From Rehmannia glutinosa (taxonomy: Eukaryota; Streptophyta; Magnoliopsida; Lamiales; Orobanchaceae): 64,000 nucleotides of DNA. Below the pieces are notes generated by a model. That model ran no database searches, was not told the origin of the DNA, and saw only the letters and a program-made list of their open reading frames with translations. The first letter of the stretch is position 1; each line of letters opens with the position of its first letter. Shown here one piece after another: positions 47,752-59,000 of this stretch. The stretch spans positions 103,124-167,123 of the forward strand of contig JABTTQ020002843.1 of the NCBI GenBank assembly GCA_016081115.2, read 5' to 3'. The translations under genes and the position numbers were made by a program.

Positions 47752-49270
47752 TGTTCGCCTTATTTTTAGCTTCACCGCAAAGTGTACGGTGTAGTTTATA
47801 GAATAGGGTAAGCAAGGTCGTATTCACGGAGACTAATAAATTAGTGCGCTAAGTATTGAACTAAGATAATTTTATTTTTATTTAGACGATCGAAATTGTA
47901 TGATTGTTGTATTGAGATTAAGACAATTTAAATCACTAAAACACAAGATTAAAATAATACAAATGATAGAAGTATCAAGATAATGAAATGGATTTCCGAG
48001 TTAAGGTTTCGATTAATAATCCTCTTGTTATCCGGTTTAATCAAGCCACGTTATTATCAATATTCCTATAAGACGATCACAAGGCTATTTTATCCTCCCT
48101 CTCGAGATGCATATAAAACGTAGATTGAAATACTTATGCTAGCATCTCTACTCAACATGAAGCATTCAACTCCCAAAAGTTTAAAAGATCAAATATCCTC
48201 ACAAATATTTACAAACCTCTCGATTCATGCAAATATTTGTGTCGAGTATTCAAGATCTAATATTGAAACTCATCTCTCGAATTATGAATCAATATATCAA
48301 ACAAGTTAAATCATTGATCAAGTGATAAAACAAGAATAGGCTCAAAATACTCAAATAGCTTCAAGATAATAACTTCAACTAAGATTAAAACATCCAACAA
48401 GAGTTCATTAATCTACTTCCAAAACCAGGAAATCACAAGAGTTTAGCTACACATGATTTCTAAACAACTCATACATAAATTGTTCAAAGCCATTACAAAT
48501 GAAAATGAAAGATTGAGACTAAAAGAGAAGCAAAAAAACTTAGGAACGTCGACAATCTCTCGATATATCTCCGTTCTTCAAGCTCCGATGCAACCCGATT
48601 GTCTCCTTGATATCTTCTTCCAAGAGTTGACCCTTGTCTTGTGTTGTAGATCCCAAAATGCCGAGAAAATCCTTGTGTGCGCCCCAAAAAGCCTTTTTAT
48701 ACCCACCTTCAAGTTTAGGGCATAATGTGCAGACATGGGATTCAAATAGCAGACAAGACGGGTGGTGCGTCGAGCACCGGGCTACCCGTGCGCCACCCCG
48801 TTGAAATAATCCAAGTCTCGAGAGCGCACGGTGGTGGTGCGTCGGAGCACGGGCTACCCGTGCGCTATCCCTGAATTCATCCCTTCTTCTTCAGAGAACG
48901 CACGGGTGGTGCGTGAGGAGCGGCCTACCCGTGCGCCATGCAGGCTCAAATTTTCTTTATTCAGGGGTGCACGGGTGGCCCGAGGCACGCCCAACCCGTG
49001 TGCCCCCTGTCTTTTCCTTAGACGCTCAACTTTCGCTCTTTTTTGGCTTCACTTTTCGTATACTCACTCAATTCTCCGTGTTTCCACTTTGCTATCCTCG
49101 TATTCGTATTCAATTTGCTTCAAATATCATGCAATTCCTACAAAATAAGCAAAGTGTAAAATCTTTTCCACAAAGAGTGAATATGTAACATTTAACGCGA
49201 GTATGTGCATGTTTGCCCATCATTATAATGTAAATACGCCTCAAAATACATGCAAAACTAACACCTATCA
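47752..49270 (-). repeat. Athila 5' LTR
   Basis: Minus-strand start TGATAGGTGTTAG (49270), end AAGGCGAACA (47752), 1519 bp. It matches the 3' LTR without the solo insertion. The pre-insertion ATAAT site is at 48366-48370. Confidence 0.93.
48757..49006. repeat. Array of four GC-rich hairpins in Athila 5' LTR
   Basis: Counterpart of 37797-38050, with units at about 48757-48793, 48822-48867, 48898-48937 and 48968-49006. Most differences between the two arrays are 1-3 base indels and substitutions within the loops. Confidence 0.85.
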
Positions 49271-50223
49271 CCCGTACCATGCACACCCCTACTTATAATG
49301 CATGGCCCCGTTATACTATGTAATGTAAATACCCTCTATAAAAACAACGTTTATGACATTTGGAATCTCATCGCTTCTTAAGTGTACATGTGTCATGCTT
49401 ATTTGGTAAGTGTCGGGCCCGAGTGTGGTATGGACAGGGCTAGGTTCGGCTAGTCAAGCAAGAGCTTGCAGTCTTAAAAGGTCCTTCGCTATCTACAACC
49501 AAATCCCACCGCCTAAGGACGGAGTGTTCCAAGGGTTGAAATGGGTCATAGGATCGGTATATTCCGGAATATGACTTCTTCGGGCTTCACGAGCCCAGTG
49601 TGGAGAGTCGTGTGGTAGTGTGGTGCAATAAGGGGGTAAGGCTTTAAGCCAACGCAATAAAGGAGTGATAAGGGAGAATGGAGGTCATTTACCGTTAATT
49701 AACGGTCCCTCCGTTAATGTGACATTTGAATTAATTGTGTTACAACTTGATTGAGTGTAAAGTGCTATTGAGTTAAAATGATGGTATATAGAAAAAAATA
49801 ATAATAATAACTAGAATTTTCGTAATATTAAAAGTTTTAAAAGCCATACCTACACACGTGCACTCACCACCGAGGTGAGGTTTCTTTTCCTCGCGTATAT
49901 ATTTTCCTAAAAACTTATTTGGCGATAATCCGAAAAATGGGAAGTGGTTGAGAAATTTCCCGATCCGACTAGCTAGCTAGTGCGATAAGGGGAGTTTGTT
50001 GCTAAATGTTATGATGGATTGCTATGTATATATGACGTGTTTTGGAGAGAACAAGGATTGTAATAATAGTTTTATTTATAGAAGTTTCACAAACGGGTTG
50101 GCTTTTCTTGTAATTTTATTACGATGTACGTTTGGCTTGTAATAACTAAATGAATATTCCGCTCTTTTGTTAATAGAGATAATAGATTTTGATTATTATA
50201 GATTCGTAAGTTTGGGTGTGACA

Positions 50224-51147
50224 AATACGGACCAAAACTACGAGCCACGTTTATAGGGCATGAATCTAATGAGTCCCCAAAATCATTGTAATGAAGGCCA
50301 GAGTTAACGAATATCACAAATTACTATATATCTCTTGCTCTTATAAACCAGTTAGAAAACCTGGTTTTATGGAGAAAATATAGTTTCATGGAGATTAGAG
50401 TCGAGCGAGGCGGATGAGTTGAAGAGGCAAAGAAGGCGGAAACATAAAGCGAGAAAAAAATACAATAAAAATCCTAAAAACGAGAAAAAAAAAAAAGAAA
50501 AAGACCAGGGTATGGGAAAATGGGTTAGATACACCGGATCTGTCGACAAAAAAACCCGTAGGGACGGTCCTATATAAGTCTTTGTCTTAAAAAATTATTT
50601 TTAGGTCTATGTAGGTTTATGATCACGTAGAGCAATTGTTTTTCATTTAATATTATAATTATTTGTAAGTTTTCTCCGATGAATTAAATGAATTTTTTTA
50701 ATTAATTAATAAACTATAATTATTTGAAAATTAGTGAACATCATATCGACTATTGATAATATGGGTCTTAGTTTGATTAAATAGATTTTAGATTTCCAAC
50801 GAGTGATTATTAGAGCGCCAAAATTGTTTTGGCCCAAAGGAGTGACCAAGCTGCCGCGTATAGGGCTGGTCCAGCTTCATTTTTAGAAGTTCGAAATTGG
50901 GCTTATTTTAGTCCAACCCAAATAACTCGAAACCCAATTGGTTCGACACAATTTAGGCATAAAAATATGATTTGGGCCGGTGGGCTAGATCAAGGAAAGT
51001 GATGGTTCAACGAATTTCACTTAGCCCAACCTAAACCAATTTTATGTATTGGTCTGATTTACTTGAACTGCCATGTCTCATTCATTTGCCAACTCGAGTG
51101 ATACATATGTGTATGTCTATATGTAAGAGAACATTTATATATTATAT

Positions 51148-51190
<43 letters not shown>

Positions 51191-51269
51191 TTGGGTTGTT
51201 TAACAAAATATAGTAATCGCCAAATTTTGTTGCCAAATTGGGGTGGATTTTTGGTCTTATAAATTTATG
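50224..51269. other. AT-rich intergenic stretch with (TA)n(TG)n microsatellite
   Basis: No gene recognised. A TA run passes into a TG run at about 51138-51191. The first bases are the right flank of the chromovirus. Confidence 0.5.
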
Positions 51270-51270
51270 T

Positions 51271-51430
51271 GTTGGCGCTAACAAAGATTAGCGCCCTTAG
51301 CCTGGGGCGCTAACAACAAACAATAAGCGCCGCTTTTTTTTCTTTCTTTTCTTGAAGATGGGCGCTAGTCAAACTAACGCCTACTACAAAAGTCTGCGAA
51401 GACGAGTTGGGCGCTAGTTTGACCAGCGCG
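51271..51430. repeat. Cluster of GGCGCTA / TAGCGCC inverted words
   Basis: GGCGCTAAC, TTAGCGCCC, GGGGCGCTAACA, AAGCGCCGC, GGGCGCTAGTC and GACCAGCGCG occur within 160 bp in both orientations, in otherwise AT-rich sequence. They could pair into stems and lie upstream of the mobile-domain fragment, so they may belong to its transposon or its regulatory region. Function unknown. Confidence 0.6.
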
Positions 51431-51719
51431 CCTCGCCCATATTTTTTTTTCACATTTTCAGCCCTATATAATACACGCTTTCAACACTTCATCCATTACC
51501 CACCAACACAAGAAGAGGATGCTCCCGGATTAAAAAAATCGCTTCACATCCTTTTCGCAAATTAAAAAAGGCCCCTCCCAATTTCTTCTTTATTATAGCG
51601 GACTAAAAAAGTCCCCCTCCCTATTTATTCTATCAAAAGCCACCAACTTGTAATATTGTTGATTCCGCGGACGGTGGCGGCAGGTGGCGCGGACGGTGGT
51701 GCGGCGCGGCAAATATTAC

Positions 51720-53600
51720 TTCGCAGGTCCACTTGTAGTGCCGATGGTATAGGAGTTAGGCTACCACCATATGGGGCTAGGTGGATACACCATCACGATT
51801 ACACTTACGTTAGACATTCCGTATAGTTATATAGAGATATGTTTGACCGACTATTACCTCGATGAGGTAAAACCCTTTTATATTATTCATTACTATAAAT
51901 AAATGTATAAATATATGTTTTAGTTAATGAGTATTTTTTGCGATTTTATGGGAGCCCTATGATCTAGCGGACTTAGGATATCGAGATCTTGGACCTTGTT
52001 GCTTGACTATACATTGGCTATCACGATGTCCACTTATTAATTATGCGATTGTCGAGATATGCCATCTCGATCGAGTCTTAAACAATTTAGTTGTATACAG
52101 GGTATTCCACAACATATACACCATACTCATATGGACCTACATGAAAATTGATCGTAGATTCCAGGATACCACCGATTGGGGACATCGTCATCGGGATTGG
52201 GTCGAGTTATGGAATCGAGAGACATATATCGATACGTTTAGCCGACATGGAGGTATTAGTACGGTCGAGGGATATATGCGTTGGTATGGCAAGATTACAC
52301 GATGATTAATAATACTGGTCACTTGCTTGAAGAACCAGGTTCGGCCATCGACACATCAAAGACGTGATGTTATGGTATATTTATCACGATGTGCACTTAT
52401 TAATTATGCGATTGTCGAGATATACCATCCCGATCGAGTGCTTAAACAATTTAGTTGTATACTGTGGTATTTCACAACATATACACCATACTCATATGGA
52501 CTACATGAAATTGATCGTAGAGGCCAGGATACCACCGATTGGGGACATCGTCATCGGGATTGGGTCGAGTTATGGAATCGAGACATGCATCGATACGCTC
52601 AGCCGATTCTTCGGAGGTGTTAACGATCGAGAGATATATGCGTTGGTATGGCAAAATTACATGATGATTGATAATACCTGGTCACTTACTTCAAGAAGGG
52701 TTCTAGCCATCGACACGGCCCGGAAGACGTGATCTATGGTATATTTATTGTTCTCGACTTGATTTTTTAAAGTGAATTATAAGCAACAATAGATAAAATA
52801 ATATACATGTTATTTGTTTTTCAGTTCGTGGATGGAACAACTTAGCTTAGTTCACCGGCTGAATCATCATTCGAGGATGTTGAGTCATATGCACGTTCTG
52901 ACGTGTTGTTGTGGATGTTAGCGATGACATTAGCGGATGCTACAGGCCACATACCACACGATGCGCACAAAGAGTGATATACTTGTCGGGACGACTCTTG
53001 AGCCCATACAGTCGTAGCACACACGGCAGAGGATGACAAACAGCAGCGATCACGACCATTTACGACGGTGCTTTCACATCTCGTGATGTTCCTCCTAGGT
53101 ATCCCATGTTGATATAGTGGGACCTTCTACTTATACACCCCATATGCACCATGGTATGAATTTTATAAAATTCTTAAAAATTATAAATTGAAAAAAACAT
53201 AAGTTTTTTTTATTGATCAATTTTCATTATATATGACAGATCCATCTACATCTACTCTCGTTAGTTATGTCCTTGACAAGACACACCGATTATAACACAC
53301 CGAGTGGATATCATTTACATCTCTATTACTTGATGTGATTTTGGTGCTATGGGAGTTCCTAATGGTGGTCATAATCCGTCCACATTTCAATATATCACTG
53401 TTTCATTTCCACCTACACTCGGTGAGTATCGTGATTTGACCGGAGAGTCGACATCATCGATCGCGATCTAGTCATCATGCAACAAATGATCAAGAGGATG
53501 ATGATCCGTCACCACATGAGGTTCGGGAGATGTTGGTAAGCAGGAGTACTAGGGGAAGGTAGCACCTAGGTGTGCCACCGAGTGACATAGGGTTTGCGAT
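51720..53600 (+). pseudogene. Plant mobile domain (PMD, aminotransferase-like) fragment
   Basis: Blocks LINYAIVEICHLDRVLNNL, KIDRRFQDTTDWGHRHRDWV and TVEGYMRWYGKITR (52003-52303) and a second set, INYAIVEIYHPDRVLKQF and LHEIDRRGQDTTDWGHRHRD (52389-52585), match the core of the plant mobile domain found in MAIN/MAIL-type proteins and in many MULE or retrotransposon derivatives. The N-terminal part (51720-51960) is degenerate. An Arg-rich tail (53520-53590) resembles the usual end. There is no intact frame. The core is present twice through a tandem duplication. Confidence 0.75.
52011..52750 (+). repeat. Tandem duplication (unit about 370 bp) within the PMD fragment
   Basis: TCACGATGTSCACTTATTAA starts at 52011 and again at 52384. 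Both units contain the same GATCGTAG..ACCGATTGGGGACATCG stretch and end in GACGTGATNTATGGTATATT. The second unit is closer to the family pattern. They differ by a few per cent by eye. Confidence 0.88.
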
Positions 53601-53972
53601 TAATTTCAACTTGTATCGATTATAATTTTCGTATCATTTTTTTATATCGATCGATTCAAATCTGAGCGGATATAATTAATCGGATGAATTTAATCTTTTT
53701 GTTTATAAATTAATCGATTATTAAATAAATATCAAACTAAAAAAAAAAAATAAGTGACTAGCACCCAATTAAAGAAAAAAATAAAAAACGTCTAAAGACC
53801 TATGAACCTATTAACTTTCACAATTTTCACCATACATGTGCAACAAATTTCCACAATTGCAATATCGTTAATAACCCTATAAATTTAGAATAAATAGCAT
53901 AAAAATATATGTTTTAATTTTTAGAAAGAGAAAAGAAGTAAAAAGAATTAAAAATATTGTACTAGTGAAAAG
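53601..53972. other. AT-rich stretch, nothing recognised
   Basis: Short A-rich and T-rich runs only. It separates the PMD fragment from the inverted-repeat element starting at 53973. Confidence 0.5.
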
Positions 53973-55510
53973 TGAGAAAATTGCATCGTTAGTCCCATAG
54001 GAATTGGCCTCGTTGCACCGTAGTCCCATACTTTGCATTCTTAGTCCCATAATTTATTTTGTTAGCATTCAAAGTCCCACAAGAGTCAAAAGTTGCAAAT
54101 GTAGTCCCTTGACCGTCAAAAACTAACGAAGTATTACACGTGCATCTCACGGCACGTTAGTCGTTAATCAAACCATGTGTTTCATTTTGAGAAAATTGCA
54201 TCGTTGGTCCCAGGAGTTGGCATGTTGCACCCGTAGTCCCGCATTTTGCATTATTAATCCCATAGTTTATTTTGTTAGCATTTAAAGTCTCACAAAAGTT
54301 GAAATTTGAGGAAATTAACGCAATGGCACATAACAAGTTGGGTGAATTGCTTTTATGGTGAAAATAATTATTTATGCGCTTAAAAACATCTAAAAAATAT
54401 TTTACAAATACATAAATTAACAATTAAAATTAAAATAATTGAAATTTTATTTCATAATTATTTCAAGAATTTAGGAATTAACAATAATAAATTTAAATAT
54501 ACAAAAATAAGTTTGGGAAATTAAAATATGAAATTGCAAAGTTTATTTAATAAATCTAAAAATAACTAATTAAAATTATTAAATAGATTCTAAAAATTAT
54601 TTGAGTAAATCCAAATATTACCAAAATAATATCTAATCCTTATTTAGTAATCTAAAATTTATTTTGAAAATTTTAAATTTTATTAAAATGATTTAAATTT
54701 ACAAACAAAAATTTGAAAAATAGTTAATTAAATCTAAAATTTATATATAACTAAATTTGAAAATTTATTTTAATTACATTATTAAAATATTTTTATTCTT
54801 TAATTATTTGTCAAATTTTAATTTTTAATTCAAAATTACTTCAAATAATATTTAAATTTTAATAAATATTAGCCTGGCCAAATAATGGTTAGATTTTGTT
54901 TTGATAGTTCTTGGATTTATTCAAATAGTTCTCAAAATTTATTCAATAGTTTTTAGATATATGAAATAATCTTTAAATATTATTTCAAATTTTTAGAATT
55001 AATTCAAAGTATTTTTAAAATTTATTCAATAACAAATGATTGCAATTTATTTATGCATTTTATAGATTTATTTTCGTATATTTATATTTTAATTGTTGAT
55101 TTTTAAATTCTTAAAATATTTTCGATTTATGTCCATGTATCCAGATATTAATTTCTAATCTATAAATTTATAAAATAATTTTTTTATTTTTGCCTCATAG
55201 ATAATTAGAGGAGGAAGAAATCATTTTTATTCTCAAGATTTTAGAGCAAAAATGAGTGAAATTTGAGCTTGTACCTATTTTTCAAAGAAAATGAGGAAAA
55301 ATTGCTCTGTACCTTATTTGCCTCCAAAAACAAAAGTTACCTAATTTTTCCTCCAAATTGACCAATTAACGGAGATGGTAGTTGTTGGTGTTAAAAACTA
55401 ACGGTGGGACTATATACAAGATTTTGCTTCGTATGGGACCATTAAGCAAAATATGGAAATTTCTGACGAACACGGCAATTCGGTCGCGACTAAAGATGCA
55501 ATTTTCTCCA
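53973..55510. mobile_element. Inverted-repeat DNA element upstream of the WD40-like gene
   Basis: The left end TGAGAAAATTGCATCGTTAG and the reverse complement of the right end TGGAGAAAATTGCATCTTTA form a TIR. TGAAAAG flanks both sides (53966-53972 and 55511-55517), a 7-bp perfect duplication. The interior is very AT-rich with no coding frame. The left terminal 110 bp is repeated in direct orientation at 54187-54303. It ends about 75 bp before the CT microsatellite and 517 bp before the WD40-like ATG. Superfamily not determined. Confidence 0.75.
54187..54303 (+). repeat. Second direct copy of the element's left terminus
   Basis: GAGAAAATTGCATCGTTGGT and the following GTAGTCCC..TTTTGCATT..ATAGTTTATTTTGTTAGCATT repeat 53974-54095 with substitutions. 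The unit recurs about 210 bp on. Confidence 0.85.
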
Positions 55511-55580
55511 TGAAAAGTTGTTAATCTGGATTTTGAACTCCAGTGGACGCCAAACGCCTCTATAATCCGACACATCTCTC

Positions 55581-55583
<3 letters not shown>

Positions 55584-55618
<35 letters not shown>
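55584..55618 (+). repeat. (CT)n microsatellite in the promoter/leader of the WD40-like gene
   Basis: An uninterrupted CT run lies about 410 bp upstream of the ATG at 56027. CT-rich tracts are frequent in plant promoters and 5' leaders, so it may lie near the transcription start. No TATA box could be assigned with confidence. Confidence 0.75.
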
Positions 55619-55621
<3 letters not shown>

Positions 55622-56026
55622 TGCCCTTATCAGAAAGCTTCACTCTTTTCCCTTTGCTCAAAGCCTCAAACACGTACAAAGAAAGAATTTTGTATGTATA
55701 GACCACATGTAGACACAGAAGTAGACGAAATGCGAGCGTGTAAACAGAGTCTTACAGAGAAGAACTATTTTCACAAGCCCAATTGTTAGAAATGAAAATG
55801 ATTAATTCTTATCTGGGAACTCATTTCTGGTCCTTGAGCGGGTAAAGGAGCCTCTAAGTATCTTTCTGGGAGATTTAGGGTTTCATTTCTTCACCAAAGT
55901 GATGCTCATCTTTGTTATGTCTAATTCTAGCTGAGATACGTTTGCTTTATTTGTGTATAATATTGTTTAGGCTTTTTTGAGTCCTGTGTAAAAGAGGGTT
56001 TGAATTCAGTGTCGTAAAAATCGGAG

Positions 56027-59000
56027 ATGGACGGGAGGAGAATAACGGCGAGTCCGCGGCCGTGCTCTGGGCGGCGGGTGGTGGCCAGAAGCGGCCACGC
56101 GGTGGATTAGATGGGTCTATTAACAGCGTGAAGAAGCTGCTGAGAAGGGAGATATCCTCGAAGCGAGACCGCGGTTTCAGCATGAGTGATGCTCAAGAGC
56201 GGTTCCGCAACATCCGTCTGCAGGTTCATTTGATTGAATTTGTTTTTGGTTGCATATTGCCCGTGAATGATTTGAATTTGTTGGGGTTATGTGTGTTTGT
56301 GATGGTAGATTGTACGGTATAGCAAAATTAGGGGTTTTGGGGATTGATTATGCGTCCTCTAGATTTCCGAGAAAAACCATTTTGAGATTTGCTCGCTGTT
56401 CTCAGTTTATGCTAATAAGTATGTAGATCTGTTATCAGAAACGGATGTGAAATGTTTTTTTTTCTTTTTCTCATTTATGCGGAGAACAAAGTGAAATTTG
56501 CTTAAGATATTTGGAACTAGATGGATGTATTTGAGGATAATATGTTTTCCTTTTTCTTGGTTCATTATGGTGTATCATTAGTCAATTAATTATTATCGTT
56601 ATTTAATTGACTAATGGTCCATGAATTTCAAAAGAAAGCTGAGATACTGTCAGGTTCCAAGGGGTTGATATGATTTTTTGTATGCCTTTTTCAACTGTCA
56701 TTTGGAACCTAGGGTTAAAAACTTATAAGGTTATCTGGAACATATTTTTGTAATTCAATATTATGGAACTTGCAAACTAGCAGTGTGGTTTTGCTTTCAA
56801 TTGTAGTCCTGAGTTTGTCTCTTTGCAATTTCTTTTAGATTCAAAATCATTAATTACATGAACAATATCTTGTATAATTTTGTTTTCGTTAGTTTAGGTG
56901 ACAGCTGTTTAACATTGTCAGTTTCTGCTTTAAGGCATTTCCTCAACAGGAACCGGTTTTATCCATAGTGCCACATTGCTTAATCGATATGTGTTAATTC
57001 ATAATGGAACATATTTTCATTTTTCCTGGGAATTGCAAGTGATGTCAGTGTTAACTCATATCAGTAGATGCATATGAATTACCAATTTGGAAGTAAATAT
57101 ATGAGTATTTGAGAAACAAAGACGTGGAAAATGAAGAATTATAGTTGAATATTCTTCACTATTGTAGTGAGTATGCAGTCGGAAAATGATGTTGGGTTTC
57201 TTGGATATGTATCATGGAATTTGAGGGATAGATGAACGATCAATAATTGAGAGATAACATCATACAATTTTATGCTGAGAGAAAGCGACTGAAAAGTTAT
57301 ATGAGTCCAGGACTAGAATTATAAAGTAATATTCTACCTCAGCTTTAGAGGAGCTGGTAGGCTTAACTTATCCAATGCGACAATGGTGTGATAATTCAAT
57401 ATTCGAGCAGAGTAAGAGTTTTGAGTGTTCTGCTTGTGTTAATTCTTATGCTGATATTAGGCTCTCTCTATATAGTTTATTGGTGACCGTTGGGCTTGTC
57501 TGGTAGACTGATCTATCAATAGATGCCTGTCCATATTTTAAGATGAATGGAAATGTAACAGTTTCCCTGTATATGTTTAATACTTTGTTTACTGCTGGTG
57601 CAAACAATGTAATGAATGCTCATTGTTTGAAACTTCATTTTTCGAGCCTGCAACAACTCTTGTGTACATGCATGCAGGGAAGGAAAATGCAAAATGGAAG
57701 GGTTGGTTGAGTGTTTGGCAAGAGATGCTGAATTTCCTTTAAGATATTAGCTTTTGATCCTATTTTCTATATTCGGTTTTAAAGGAGCTAATTGCTGATT
57801 TTTTTTTTTGTCTGAAGTCTATTGGCTGCTTATTTCTTACAAAATCTGATAATACCTACTTCATTTTTAATCATTATTAGATGGCAGATTATTTCTTTTG
57901 CGCTCTTTTACTTGGACTGGTCCTCTGTTTTAGGAGTCTTTCAATTTTGGGCCATGTGATTAGTTTCCCATTATAGATAAATGGGGATGTTGTCTTTTTA
58001 CATTGAAATTCTTGGTTTGATATTTATTTCTCTTTGTATATATATTTTGCTTGTGATGGTTAACTAGGTATGATTTTTTGTCCAGGAGGAATATGATACT
58101 CATGATCCCAAGGGATATTGTCCCTTGTCATTGCCATTTTTGAAGAAGAGGTCAAAAATTATTGAGATAGTTGCTGCCCGTGATATTGTTTTCGCTCTCG
58201 CACAGTCTGGTGTTTGTGCAGCATTTAGCCGAGGTACAGCGATCTGAATGAAGTTTGATTTACTTTCACATGTATCTCTCTTCAGTTTTTGGCAGCAGAA
58301 AGGGGCTTATTGATGTTACCTTTACATGCAGAGACTAACGAGAGGATATGCTTTCTCAATGTCAGTCCTGACGAAGTCATTCGGAGCTTATTTTACAACA
58401 AAAATAATGATTCACTTATCACTGTTTCAGTTTATGCTTCGGATAATTTTAGTTCTTTAAAATGCAGAACCACAAGAATCGAGTATGAAATTCCTTCTGC
58501 CTTTTACTAACGGTTTTTCTATTCTGTCTTGTGCGGTTTTGAATACTTATATGCCACACCTTATTACTATTTCAGATACATACGAAGGGGTAAACCTGAT
58601 GCTGGTTTCCCGCTCTTTCAGTCAGAGTCATTGAAGTGGCCTGGCTTTGTAGAGTTTGATGATGTAAATGGAAAGGTTCTTACTTATTCTGCACAAGATA
58701 GGTAAGAACTTAATAATCCTAGCTTTGGTACATTCTGATGTACTTTGTTTTGCTACGATAGTATCTGCTGTTTGCTGATGTCTGCTTCTTACCTCTTCCT
58801 TATTTCAGCATATACAAGGTGTTTGACTTGAAAAATTATACAATGTTATACTCCATTTCGGATAAAAATGTTCAGGAGATTAAGATCAGGTAATACTAAT
58901 TTATGTATTGCAGAATAATGTTTTTCACTTTTACTCATGTATGTCTAACCTGAACATTGTTGTAAAATCGGCCGTGGCGATTTTGTCCAATTCGTGAAAA

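Larger units (their letters stand above)
35532..49270 (-). mobile_element. Athila-type Ty3/gypsy retrotransposon, complete but decayed
   Basis: It lies between a perfect 5-bp duplication, CCCGT (35527-35531 and 49271-49275), inside the hAT-like element. Minus-strand order is 5' LTR 49270-47752, primer site 47745-47732, gag about 47571-45822, protease about 45800-45540, RT/RNase H about 44950-43500, integrase 43498-42134, a third-ORF region about 41230-39780, polypurine tract 38330-38316 and 3' LTR 38315-35532. Gag and integrase motifs match Athila closely. LTRs are very similar to each other by eye, so insertion looks fairly recent, yet every coding region has frame breaks. Confidence 0.92.
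34491..49291. mobile_element. hAT-like non-autonomous transposon (interrupted by Athila)
   Basis: The ends are TAGGGTAATGTGCACGGG and, inverted, TAGGGGTGTGCATGGTACGG, both hAT-like. The flanks are a perfect 8-bp duplication, CTTATAAT, at 34483-34490 and 49292-49299, as expected for hAT. The host's 5' LTR carries a single, slightly changed copy (about 17629-17638, CATATAATG), the empty site. Own sequence is 34491-35531 plus about 16 bp at 49276-49291 (about 1.06 kb), rich in GAACCG/CGGTTCGGGACGG words. It has no transposase. Confidence 0.85.
24248..50223 (+). repeat. 3' LTR of the chromovirus, split by nested elements
   Basis: The 2.5-kb LTR is present in pieces: 24248-24337, 30573-31058, 33375-34490 and 49292-50223, together matching 16005-18555. 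Insertions are a CACTA-like element, a TIR element in a TA-rich stretch, and a hAT-like element that itself carries an Athila element. It ends GGGTGTGACA at 50223. I could not establish a target duplication for the whole chromovirus (GAAAT before 16005, AATAC after 50223), so one end may have been altered. Confidence 0.85.

Noticed and set aside
16005..50223. Initial reading of 16005-18555 and 30573-50223 as a segmental duplication
   Set aside because: Polypurine tract, primer site and gag-pol between them show they are the two LTRs of one chromovirus.
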